The translations under genes were made by a program, and so were the position numbers. The notes below the pieces were generated by a model. That model was given only the letters and a program-made list of their open reading frames with translations. It had not been told where the DNA came from and ran no database searches. A DNA stretch of 64,000 bases from positions 1,612,001 through 1,676,000 of the forward strand of contig CBDDAE010000001.1 of the NCBI GenBank assembly GCA_965224795.1, written 5' to 3'. Positions within the stretch are counted from its first letter, which is position 1; every line of letters starts with the position of its first letter. This document shows positions 33,991-42,871 of the stretch, in pieces. The stretch comes from NVTR01 sp036480115. Lineage in GTDB: Bacteria > Pseudomonadota > Alphaproteobacteria > Rhodobacterales > Rhodobacteraceae.

Positions 33991-34503
33991 ATGTTTCGAA
34001 TAATTTCTCCTTTTTTACTCCTAGTTGTTTTGCTGTCGGCTTGTGCCACGCCAACAACCCCAACAATGGGCCCCGATGGCAATCCGCTGCCACGTGTTTA
34101 CCGAATTTCGTCGCGCGATACCGGTCCAATCCAGTTTCGTATCCTTGATGCGGTCAATGCCCTGCGCGGGGCAAGTGGAACCGCCACTCTGGCATTGAAT
34201 GCCCAGCTAAATGCAGCTGCCGCTACCCATTCACGTGATATGTCGGTGCAGAACCGGCCCTGGCACTTTGGCAGCGACGGATCTTCGCCCATCGACCGTA
34301 TCCAGCGCTCTGGCTATGCAGGACCCGCAATGGGGGAAAATATTTCCGAAACATTTGAAACCGAACTGGAAACTCTTTCTGCCTGGATGGATCAGCCAGA
34401 TACGCGGGCTGTCATACTGGATCGCAACGCCCGTAACCTTGGGTTTTCCTGGTTTCAGGAAAGCAGCGGAAAAATCTGGTGGACATTGGTAACCGGCGGC
34501 TAG
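33991..34503 (+). CDS. CAP (SCP/PR1) domain lipoprotein
   Basis: A 170-residue lipoprotein: signal peptide with lipobox LLSAC at about residue 14-18, then a CAP domain with NAQLNAAAATHSRDM, WHFGSDGSSPIDRIQRSGY, GENISETF and GFSWFQ...WTLV. The HF, E and H positions expected in CAP proteins are recognisable. The start could be ATG 33928 but ATG 33991 gives a clean lipoprotein signal. Sandwiched between two minus-strand L,D-transpeptidase genes. CAP proteins of bacteria are poorly understood; several bind or modify cell wall. Confidence 0.85.
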   Translation: MFRIISPFLLLVVLLSACATPTTPTMGPDGNPLPRVYRISSRDTGPIQFRILDAVNALRGASGTATLALNAQLNAAAATHSRDMSVQNRPWHFGSDGSSPIDRIQRSGYAGPAMGENISETFETELETLSAWMDQPDTRAVILDRNARNLGFSWFQESSGKIWWTLVTGG

Positions 34504-34506
34504 CCC

Positions 34507-35001
34507 TTAGGGAAACAGATCAACCTGCGTGCCTTCGTTGACCATAGCATAAATATCTTCGATTTCCCGATTACCAACCGCGATGCAGCCAAATGTCCAA
34601 TCGGTGCCGCGCTGCCCCAGCTTGCCACTGGCCCCGTGAATAAAAATATCTCCGCCCGGATCAATACCAAGCGCCTCAGCCTCAGCGATATCCTGTTCGT
34701 TGGGATAAGACAGACCCAAAGACAAATGAAATTCGCTGCCGGGGTTTTTGCGATCGATCAGATAGGACCCTTCCGGGGTCTTGCCATCTCCACGGATTTT
34801 CTTATGACCCCGTGGCTGAAAGCCAAGATCGATATCATAGGCTTGCAATACTGTGCGGCCGTTCAAAAGAAACATTCGGTGTTCGCCTTTGAATATTACA
34901 ACACGGGTAACTTCCGGCCCGGAATAACTGCGAATTGTTGGGCCACATCCGGCCAATGTCAGGGCTATGCCGCCCGCGACTACCATTCTTCTGTTGGGCA
35001 T
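34507..35001 (-). CDS. L,D-transpeptidase, lipoprotein type
   Basis: A 164-residue lipoprotein: MVVAGGIALTLAGC gives a lipobox Cys near residue 19, followed by a compact YkuD domain. The active site is HGASGKLGQRGTDWTFGCIA near residues 127-146 with catalytic His and Cys. ATG 35001 has CAGGTAA upstream at six bases. It ends three bases from the CAP gene stop (convergent). It likely acts on peptidoglycan at the outer face of the inner membrane or inner face of the outer membrane. Confidence 0.92.
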   Translation of the reverse strand: MPNRRMVVAGGIALTLAGCGPTIRSYSGPEVTRVVIFKGEHRMFLLNGRTVLQAYDIDLGFQPRGHKKIRGDGKTPEGSYLIDRKNPGSEFHLSLGLSYPNEQDIAEAEALGIDPGGDIFIHGASGKLGQRGTDWTFGCIAVGNREIEDIYAMVNEGTQVDLFP

Positions 35002-35071
35002 TGTTTACCTGCCTTTACCTGCTATGCGGCTTGTAAGCCGGTTGGCCCGGTGATGTAACCGCAAAAGCCGA

Positions 35072-36288
35072 TCAATTTTTCGACAGATGCGCCACCAATT
35101 CCACATGCGGCGACCAGCGGAACTGATCTATAACGTCGATCCATCTGATATTATAACCAGCATTACATAGAATACGTGCGTCACGCGAAAAGGTGATCGG
35201 ATTGCAGGACACCATGGCGATGCGAGCGTTGGTTTGGGCCAGTTGGGCGATCTGCGCCTCAGCCCCTGCACGCGGCGGATCAATAACCACAGCGTCATAT
35301 TTCTTTAGCTCAGCGGGCAGTAGCGGGCGGCGGAACAGGTCGCGGGTCTCGGTGGTGATTTGTTTTAATCCGGTCGCGTGGCGCCAGCCTGTATCAAGTG
35401 CCGCCAGCATATCGGCGTCACTTTCAACGGCATGTATCTGGGCGCTTTCAGCCAAAGGCAGCGCAAATGTCCCACAGCCAGCAAACAGATCAGCGATGTT
35501 TTTCGCCCCACCCGTGGCATCACGCACAGCGCTGATCAATGCGGCCTGGCCCTGTTCGGTAGCTTGCAGAAACGCCCCGGCGGGCGGTGAAACACGGGCG
35601 CTGCCCAAAGATTGCACGGGTGCGCGACATTCGGCGATCAGCTCATCCCCCCAGCTAAGGCGCGCCAGGTTATGCTGGTTAGCAAGGGCGGCCAGTTTGA
35701 CACGCAATTCGCCATCCAACGGTTTGGCGTCTTGCACGGCCACGTCCACACCAGCATCTGATCGGGTAAGCGCGAACGATACTTCGCCCTTACGCGAAGC
35801 CCCTGTAATTGTCAGTTCTTGCAGGGCCGGGATGACGGCAATTAGGTCAGGGTGCAGCAACTGACAGTTTGGGATATCGATAATGGTGTCGGATGCGCGG
35901 GCATGCAGCCCACAAGTGTACCCTTTTTCGTCCGCCGCCCCGATAATGTAGCGCGCCTGCGCGACCGCGTCGGGGATGTAATTGTCTGACGGATCGGCGC
36001 GTCCAGCCCGTGCGGCGATAACGCGTCGCGCACGGTTTGGGCTTTCCAACTGGCCAGAAAATCATCAGAGGCATGTTGCAGCGAACAGCCGCCGCAGGCT
36101 TTGAAATGCGGGCAGGGTGGGCGCACACGGTCGGTGCTTGGGGTGATGATTTTGATATCTGACAGGCGGTCGCCGTTAAGGGTACCTGTGATTTCTTCAC
36201 CGGGCAGGGTGCCGGGGGCAAATACGGGCCCCGCAGCGATACCGTCACCTCGATGGCCGAGGCGTTCAATTATGTGTTTGGTGCTCAT
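35072..36288 (-). pseudogene. 23S rRNA (uracil-C5) methyltransferase, TrmA/RlmD family, frameshifted
   Basis: One family member split over two frames. The 5' half starts at ATG 36288 (MSTKHIIERLGHRGDG), carries the [4Fe-4S] Cys set CPHFKACGGC and reads to SRRRATLSGRRTKKG; its frame then meets a stop at about 35842. The 3' half, in the next frame, takes over at LHARASDTIIDIPNCQLLHP and continues through the SAM site ADLFAGCGTFALPLAES, DPPRAG and the catalytic MVSCNP. The switch lies between 35908 and 35928, where TTTTT and CCC/GCCC runs occur; adding one base restores about 405 residues, the normal size. Either a real mutation or a sequencing error. Confidence 0.85.
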
Positions 36289-36789
36289 CGGCCAGCCATT
36301 CCAGTAATGTATCCGCGCCCTTGGCGGTGCGGATGTGATGTACAGTCAGGTGGGGGCATCGGCAATGGCCTGGGCGATTTTTTCGCGCTCAGAGTTACGA
36401 GTCCGGATAATGAAGGCAAGAAAATCAGGAGCCAGTTGCTCCGGGCATCCGTCGGCCATTTCCGGTCGGGTCTGGCCACGATACTGCCGCCAGCGTTTCA
36501 CAATCCGGCGCAGGCGTAGGGTGACAGGCAGGTCGAGCCAGATAATTGTATCGGCACGAGCACATCTGTTGGCATAGGTGGCGGACACCCCGCCTTCGAA
36601 TACCCATTGCGCCTTGGCTTCTATTTCCCCGGCCAATGTTATGGTCTCGGATCGGTCACGTTGGATCCAGCCCGGCAAGTGGAATATCCGGTCGGTGTGA
36701 AAAACCGGCAAACCGGTGATGTCACCCAGCGCCAAGGCAAATGTAGATTTCCCCGACCCCGGCCCGCCAACCACCATCACCCTTTTCAC
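36266..36789 (-). pseudogene. P-loop NTPase, adenylate-kinase-like (topology modulation/FlaR type), frameshifted near 3' end
   Basis: The frame from ATG 36789 opens with Walker A GGPGSGKST (residues 8-16), contains HTDRIFHLPGW and a lid-like region, and stops at 36346 after 147 residues. The family usually continues with a HIRTAKGADTLLEWL-type tail. That tail is present one frame over (LTVHHIRTAKGADTLLEWLA) and runs to TGA at 36268-36266, overlapping the next gene start. The break is at the G/C run of five at about 36352-36357; one more base restores a protein of about 174 residues. Its ATG overlaps the ABC exporter stop. The exact substrate is unknown. Confidence 0.8.
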
Positions 36790-38618
36790 TCAGCGGCCTC
36801 GGCGATGCCGATAAATCCACCCGACTGGCGGTTCCAGAACCGGGCATACATACCGTCCAGTTCCAGCAGTTCACTATGGGTGCCGTCCTCAACGATTTGG
36901 CCCGCATCCATGACAATGATCCGATCCATACGCGCGATAGTGGACAGCCGATGCGCAATCGCCATGACGGTTTTGCCCTGCATCACAGTTGCCAGCGCGG
37001 TTTGAATCTCTGCTTCGACTTCGCTGTCCAATGCGCTGGTGGCTTCGTCCAGCACCAGAATTGGCGCGTCTTTCAGGATTGCGCGGGCAAGGGCGATGCG
37101 TTGGCGTTGACCACCCGACAGCTTTACGCCGCGTTCGCCCAAGAACGCCCCATAGCCAGTTCGCTTTTTATGGTCTTGCAGGTCAAGAATGAAATCATGG
37201 GCCTCGGCCTTACGGGCGGCATCCAGTAATTCATCCTCGGTCGCATCGGGGCGACCATACAGGATGTTGTCGCGCGCCGGTCGGTTGAACATGGCGGTGT
37301 CCTGGGTAACCATGCCGATATTGCCGCGCAGGCTTTCTTGCGTCACATGGGCGACGTTCTGACCGTCGATCAGAATTTCACCGCCTTCGATATCATACAT
37401 CCGCAGTAAAGCTGCCACGAGCGTGGATTTCCCGGCCCCCGACGCGCCAACAATGCCCAATTTTTCGCCAGGTTGAATTGTCAGGTTGATATTGGAAATA
37501 CCGCCGATATCGCGGCCATAGGCAAAGCTGGTATTCACGAATTCCACCTTGGCATTGGCAACGGTCAGGGTGCCGGCATCCATATCATCCACCAAACCGT
37601 GCGGCGGGGTCAGGGTGTTCATGCCGTCCTCTACCTCACCAATGTTCGAATAGATCTGCATCAGGGTGAAGCTGACCCAGCCAACCATCTGGCCAAGGCG
37701 AATGGATATAGCCCCAGCGGCGGCGATGTCGCCCTCAGATGCCAGACCCAGCGACCACAAATATGCCGTACCGCCAATCATGCTGGCCGGCAGTATCCCA
37801 GCCAATGACATCAACGTAAAACGAAACGACACCGACAGCGCACCCCAGTGCAGTGACTTTTCGCGCAGATGGTCCAGCACATTATGGGTGGCGCGGTCTT
37901 CATAATCATCATGGGCAAACAGTTTCACAGTTTTGATATTGGTGATCGTATCCACCAGCTGCCCAGTAACGGCAGCACGGGCATTGGCGCGCGCCTTGGC
38001 GCGGCTGCGGGCACGGGGCAAAAACCAACGGATCATGAAATAATACGCCACCAGCCAGATCAGCAGTACCAGCGCGATACGCCAATCAATTGAAGACACC
38101 AGAATGATCGACGCGATCACCGAAATCAGCGCAAACGCTATGACATTGACCGATTCAACCACCACCTCGGACATGGCGCGTGACACCTGATTTTCCTTGG
38201 TGGCGATGCGCCCGGCGAAATCACTGTCAAAGAAATCAACCGAATGGCCCAGCGTCCAGCGCGATATCCGCGACAGCACCATGGTGATCACATTCGGGCC
38301 AAGCACATACATGTTGAACAGCGCGCCAAGCCCCATCAGGACAGGGCGCAGAACCATGAAAAACCCGACCAGCAGGGCGAACAGCCAGAAATTATCGGCC
38401 ATGAAGCGGTCGGTACCACTGGTCAGGACAGCGTCAATTACTACGCCAAGAATGACCGCTGTGAATGCTTCAAGCGAACCAACCGCACCAGCAAAAACTG
38501 AAGCAACCGCAATGACCGGATAGGCGCCCTTAATCCCCCAGTGGAAAAACGCTGCCAATGTTCGTGGTGGCGGCCCTTCTGCTGGGGCATAGGGGTCTAT
38601 CAGGTCTGCATATTTCAT
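36786..38618 (-). CDS. ABC exporter, fused membrane and ATPase domains (subunit 2)
   Basis: A 610-residue half-transporter. Six membrane segments lie in residues 30-340, then a nucleotide-binding domain with Walker A GASGAGKST near 398, signature LSGGQRQR near 505, Walker B VLDEATSALD and the H-loop IAHRLS. The catalytic Glu after Walker B is intact. It follows the other ABC gene with a four-base overlap (ATGA), so the two probably form a heterodimer. Lipid, peptide and drug exporters share this layout; the substrate is not apparent. Confidence 0.92.
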   Translation of the reverse strand: MKYADLIDPYAPAEGPPPRTLAAFFHWGIKGAYPVIAVASVFAGAVGSLEAFTAVILGVVIDAVLTSGTDRFMADNFWLFALLVGFFMVLRPVLMGLGALFNMYVLGPNVITMVLSRISRWTLGHSVDFFDSDFAGRIATKENQVSRAMSEVVVESVNVIAFALISVIASIILVSSIDWRIALVLLIWLVAYYFMIRWFLPRARSRAKARANARAAVTGQLVDTITNIKTVKLFAHDDYEDRATHNVLDHLREKSLHWGALSVSFRFTLMSLAGILPASMIGGTAYLWSLGLASEGDIAAAGAISIRLGQMVGWVSFTLMQIYSNIGEVEDGMNTLTPPHGLVDDMDAGTLTVANAKVEFVNTSFAYGRDIGGISNINLTIQPGEKLGIVGASGAGKSTLVAALLRMYDIEGGEILIDGQNVAHVTQESLRGNIGMVTQDTAMFNRPARDNILYGRPDATEDELLDAARKAEAHDFILDLQDHKKRTGYGAFLGERGVKLSGGQRQRIALARAILKDAPILVLDEATSALDSEVEAEIQTALATVMQGKTVMAIAHRLSTIARMDRIIVMDAGQIVEDGTHSELLELDGMYARFWNRQSGGFIGIAEAAE

Positions 38619-40453
38619 TCTGCCGCGTCCTCGGTACCAATAAATCCGCCTGACTGACGGTTCCAGAATTTGGAATAGAGCCCGCCGGACGCCAGCAAAT
38701 CGCTATGGCTGCCCTGCTCTACGATGGAACCGTCATCAATAACGATGATCCGGTCCATCACCGAGATTGTAGACAACCGGTGGGCAATGGCAATGACCGT
38801 TTTGCCCTGCATGACACCATAAAGTGTTTCCTGAATTGCAGCTTCCACTTCGCTATCCAGCGCGCTTGTGGCTTCGTCCAGAACCAGGATAGGTGCGTCT
38901 TTCAGGATCATCCTTGCGATAGCGATCCGTTGGCGTTGACCACCGGACAGTTTCACACCCCGTTCCCCCACATGGGCGTTGTAACCGGTGCGGCCTTGTG
39001 GGTCTTCCAGCGTTTGAATGAATGCATCCGCCTCGGCCCGCTTGGCGGCAATGATCATTTCGTCCTCAGTTGCCTGCGGGTTGCCATACAGAATGTTGGC
39101 CCGGATTGAGCGGTGCAGTAGCGAATTATCTTGTGTCACCACACCAATGGCACCGCGCAGACTGGACTGTGTAACCTGTTTGACGTCTTGGCCATCAATC
39201 GAAATTACGCCCTGTTCAACATCGCGAAACCGCAACAACAAGTTCACCAGTGATGATTTACCCGCACCGGATCGGCCGATCAGACCAACCTTTTCACCGG
39301 GCTTGATCACCAGTGACACGTGGTCCAGACCACCGCTGTCTTTGCCGTAATGATGGGTCAGATTATCAAACCGGATTTCGCCGGCTGTCACCTGTAGCGG
39401 TTGATCTGTTTCGTCCACGACCGAATGGGGCACCGCGATGGACCGCAGGCCTTCACGGATGGTACCGGCATTTTCAAATAGCCGGATGGTCACCCACATG
39501 ATCCACCCGCTCATTGCGCTTAGCCGGAGGGTTAGCCCGGTCACCGCCGCCACCTGACCGATGGTAATTTCATCCCCGGCCCACAGCCACACAGCTGTGC
39601 CAATGACGGCGACAAACAGAATTCCGTTGATCAGGTTCAGGCCAAACGACAGTTCGGTCATCAGCCGCAAAAATCGCTGAAACCGCAACCGCAACCGGCG
39701 CAATGCCGATAAAACATAGACCTCTTCAGCGGGTCCGGCTGAAAACAGCTTTACGGTTTCGATATTTGCATAGGCATCCACAACCCGTCCCATAACCAGA
39801 GACCTTGCATCCGAATGTTTTTCCGACGCAATGCCAACACGCCCGGCGATCCAGATATTATAGCTGACATAGGCAACCAGCCAAATTAGCATTGGCAAAA
39901 CGATCCTGAAATCGATGCCGCTAAGGATCACCAAAGCGCCCAGCATATAAGCGCCAGCATAGAACAACGCTTCAAATATCATGTAGACGTTGTCTTCCAC
40001 TGCCGAGCCGATCTGCATCACCCGGTTGGACAGCCGCCCGGCAAAGTCGTTCTGGAAAAACCCCATCGACTGGCCAAGCATGTGTTTATGCGCCCGCCAG
40101 CGCACCCGTTCCTGCATATTGCCCACCAGGGTTTGTTCCAGGATCAGCGAGTTCGCAACAATCAGAAGGGGCCGTAAAAACAGCACCAGCAACGCCACGA
40201 TAATCAGTTCCGTTCCGTGGGCATCCCAGAAACCGGACGCACCAGAATCGTTCATAATGTCGATCAACCGACCGGCATAAAACACCATACCGGCCTCAAA
40301 CATTGCCACAAACAGACCGGTGACAAACATCACCGGTATCCAGCGTTTAAACGGGCGCAATTGTTCTTTGTAAAACGCCCAAAGCGTGGCGGGCGGGGTT
40401 CCTGTTTCGTATTCCCGGAATGGGTCTACGAGATTCTCAAACAGCTTATACAT
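38615..40453 (-). CDS. ABC exporter, fused membrane and ATPase domains (subunit 1)
   Basis: A 612-residue half-transporter closely related to its neighbour. Membrane segments fill residues 35-330; the ATPase half has GRSGAGKSS, LSGGQRQR, VLDEATSALD and IAHRLS. ATG 40453 (MYKLFENLVDPF) has AGGTGA six bases upstream; the open frame reaches GTG 40462. Both ATPase sites appear functional, unlike many heterodimeric exporters with one degenerate site. First gene of a run ABC-ABC-kinase-like-RNA methyltransferase. Confidence 0.92.
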   Translation of the reverse strand: MYKLFENLVDPFREYETGTPPATLWAFYKEQLRPFKRWIPVMFVTGLFVAMFEAGMVFYAGRLIDIMNDSGASGFWDAHGTELIIVALLVLFLRPLLIVANSLILEQTLVGNMQERVRWRAHKHMLGQSMGFFQNDFAGRLSNRVMQIGSAVEDNVYMIFEALFYAGAYMLGALVILSGIDFRIVLPMLIWLVAYVSYNIWIAGRVGIASEKHSDARSLVMGRVVDAYANIETVKLFSAGPAEEVYVLSALRRLRLRFQRFLRLMTELSFGLNLINGILFVAVIGTAVWLWAGDEITIGQVAAVTGLTLRLSAMSGWIMWVTIRLFENAGTIREGLRSIAVPHSVVDETDQPLQVTAGEIRFDNLTHHYGKDSGGLDHVSLVIKPGEKVGLIGRSGAGKSSLVNLLLRFRDVEQGVISIDGQDVKQVTQSSLRGAIGVVTQDNSLLHRSIRANILYGNPQATEDEMIIAAKRAEADAFIQTLEDPQGRTGYNAHVGERGVKLSGGQRQRIAIARMILKDAPILVLDEATSALDSEVEAAIQETLYGVMQGKTVIAIAHRLSTISVMDRIIVIDDGSIVEQGSHSDLLASGGLYSKFWNRQSGGFIGTEDAAE

Positions 40454-40462
40454 GCCGTTCAC

Positions 40463-40714
40463 CTATAATTTAGAGATTTAGAAAAAGGGTTTAGTCGGGT
40501 TGGGAGCGCGTCACGCGGTAGTCATGACGCCGCGCCGATACGGGGAATGTCTGCCCCTGCTACAAGACAGACTCCGCCCACGGGCGCAGCTGGATTGGCG
40601 CATTTAATTTTGCGCGCCTCCAAATATGTCATGTGACCTTTTTCCATGATCGCAACATACAAGCCTGCGACAATTTGGCAATATCTAATTCAATCGTATC
40701 CGATCAATGGACCA
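40463..40714. other. Gap upstream of the ABC exporters
   Basis: About 250 bases between the dehydratase stop and the first ABC gene, both on the minus strand. It should contain the exporter promoter and the end of the amino-acid operon. I see no convincing small gene, tRNA or terminator. Confidence 0.4.
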
Positions 40715-41698
40715 TTAACCTTTTAACAGTGGCAATATTCTTGCGTTGTCATAATTCGATCCGCACAGAACAACGACACTTGTTTGGCCTTCAAGGCGCG
40801 AAGCGATTTGTTCAAACCCGGCCAGCGCCAATGCGGCGGCACCTTCGACAAGCTGGTGTTCTTCAATCGCCAGTCGACGCAGGCTGCTGGTGATTTCGGT
40901 CTCGGTACAGGTGACCACTTCGTCAATCACAGCCATCGCTAACGGCAATGTCACGCTGTCAAAATCTACACCGCCTGCCACGCCGTCTGCCAATGTTTCC
41001 AGGTGTTCAGTTTCAACAATTTTTCCCGCCGCAATTGACGCCGCTAAGGCGGCCGTATTCTTCGCCGCAACTCCAAAAACTTTTGCACCGGGCTGAAAAC
41101 TTTTGAACACTGCCCCAATGCCACTGATCAGCCCGCCACCACCCATAGCCACAAAGATATTGTCGATATGATTACATTGATCCAAAAGCTCGACCCCAAT
41201 GGTGCCTTGTCCGGCGATAACATCCGGGTCGTTATATGCCGAAGCATATGTCAGCCCCTCTGTTTCTTCGGCCAATTGGCGGGCATGTATTTCTGCCGCA
41301 CCCGGTTCCTGACCATGCATCTTGATAGTCACACCGAAGGATTTGATCTTATCCAGTTTCGCAGTGGCCACTGTTTCAGGCAACACCACTGTCAGGTCCA
41401 GCCCATGCTTTGCCGCCGCCCGGGATGCCGCAATCCCGTGATTGCCCGAACTGGCAGTAATCAAAGGGCCGCCGCCCGCCATGATGTTCATTTTATTGCT
41501 GGCCCCACGAAATTTAAACGATCCGGTAAGTTGAAAATTCTCGGCCTTGAACAGCAGGTTGGCCTTGGCTTGCGGCCCCACAACTTTGGACGGGATCAGA
41601 GGGGTTTCGTAGACATCGCCTCGAATACGTCGATGCGCACGGACTGAACTTGTCGCCGTGGATTGCACTGTAATTTTCGATTTACCGTCATAGGGCAT
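40715..41698 (-). CDS. PLP-dependent threonine/serine dehydratase-like protein
   Basis: Fold type II PLP enzyme of 327 residues. The Schiff-base Lys is in GSFKFRGA (K62), the phosphate-binding loop is GGGGLISG near residue 180, and SSGNHG occurs near 93. It lacks the C-terminal ACT region of IlvA, resembling serine racemase, catabolic dehydratases and EutB. Third gene of an operon with an OCD-family protein and an aminotransferase, so it probably acts in a dedicated amino-acid route rather than isoleucine synthesis, which the ilvA at 52.9 kb can serve. Confidence 0.88.
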   Translation of the reverse strand: MPYDGKSKITVQSTATSSVRAHRRIRGDVYETPLIPSKVVGPQAKANLLFKAENFQLTGSFKFRGASNKMNIMAGGGPLITASSGNHGIAASRAAAKHGLDLTVVLPETVATAKLDKIKSFGVTIKMHGQEPGAAEIHARQLAEETEGLTYASAYNDPDVIAGQGTIGVELLDQCNHIDNIFVAMGGGGLISGIGAVFKSFQPGAKVFGVAAKNTAALAASIAAGKIVETEHLETLADGVAGGVDFDSVTLPLAMAVIDEVVTCTETEITSSLRRLAIEEHQLVEGAAALALAGFEQIASRLEGQTSVVVLCGSNYDNARILPLLKG

Positions 41699-41734
41699 GT
41701 CAGGTTTCTCGCTTCCAAGTCAAAAATAATTGCA

Positions 41735-42871
41735 TTAGCTGCTTCTGTTTTCATTTAGCAATTTCAAAAACTCGCTAAGTTTTTCCAAACCCTCTGTTAA
41801 AATCTCAGCTGTATTCGCGAAACCTATACGCAAATACCCTTCCATATCCATCGCGCTTCCGGGGGTAAGCATCACTCCGGAATGTTCCAGCAACTGAACA
41901 CAAAATTCCCGTGACGACATATCAAAATCATACTTCAGTAACGCAACTGTGGCCGACTTGGGTTTCACATAGGTGATGGATGGTTCACCCTGAACCCAGG
42001 CATCCAGTATGGCCAAGTTATGACGGGTGATGCGATGCGCACGCTCAATGATTTTATCGCGGGCTTCCAACGCCAGACTGGAAAAATAGTCGTCGATCAT
42101 GCCCACACTAATAGTGTTGTAGTCCCGGTGAATCGACACCGCTTCAATCACATCTTTTGAAGCAGCAATCCAACCAAGCCGTAGCCCCGCCAACGAAAAC
42201 GCCTTGGACATCCCAGCCGTACTGATCCCCTTTTCATACAGATCAACGATGGCGGCTGTGAAGCCATCCCCTTCCTGATCGGTCCCGCGATAAACCTCAT
42301 CACACAAAAGGTAGGCGCCGCAATCACGGGCGATATCAACGACCTGCAACAAAAATTCCCGGTCCATCAACGCGCCCGTCGGATTATTCGGATTGTTGAT
42401 CGCAATCAGCTTGGTACCCGGTTTCGCCATGGCGCGCAAATCATCCAGATCAGGAAGAAACTGATTTTCTTCCAGCAGCGGCAAAATGCTGACCTTGGCC
42501 CCATAACTTTCGGGAATGGAATAGTGTTGCTGATAGGTCGGTAGAACTGAAATCACGTGATCACCGGCGCTAACCAAAGTCTGGTGGATCAACGCATTGG
42601 CACCAATAGTGCCATGGGTCACAACGATATTTTCGCGGCTCTGATTATCGTAAAGTCCACAGATATTGTCGCGCAACCGGTCAGAGCCTTCGATCGCACC
42701 GTAGGTCATTTTCATTGGTAAAAGTTCGGCCAGCGCCGTGTCATTCTTGCCCGCCAGAACCAGCAGCTTTTCAATCGTCAGCGATTCAACACAGGTTTCC
42801 GCAAGGTTCAGTTCACAGTGATTTTCAAACTCATTCATCCAAATTTCGACGCCGAATTCTTTGATTTTCAT
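41735..42871 (-). CDS. PLP-dependent aminotransferase, class I/II
   Basis: A 378-residue fold type I aminotransferase. NNPNNPTG (159-166), DEVYRG (191-196) and the Schiff-base Lys in GMSKAFSLAGLRLGW (K223) are in order. The look is closest, from memory, to the capreomycidine-synthase-like group that also includes Arg-derived-substrate enzymes. ATG 42871 matches the N-terminus MKIKEFGVEIWMNEFEN; the frame extends to 42901. It overlaps the OCD-family gene start-stop (42868), hence translational coupling. The amino donor/acceptor is unknown. Confidence 0.88.
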   Translation of the reverse strand: MKIKEFGVEIWMNEFENHCELNLAETCVESLTIEKLLVLAGKNDTALAELLPMKMTYGAIEGSDRLRDNICGLYDNQSRENIVVTHGTIGANALIHQTLVSAGDHVISVLPTYQQHYSIPESYGAKVSILPLLEENQFLPDLDDLRAMAKPGTKLIAINNPNNPTGALMDREFLLQVVDIARDCGAYLLCDEVYRGTDQEGDGFTAAIVDLYEKGISTAGMSKAFSLAGLRLGWIAASKDVIEAVSIHRDYNTISVGMIDDYFSSLALEARDKIIERAHRITRHNLAILDAWVQGEPSITYVKPKSATVALLKYDFDMSSREFCVQLLEHSGVMLTPGSAMDMEGYLRIGFANTAEILTEGLEKLSEFLKLLNENRSS

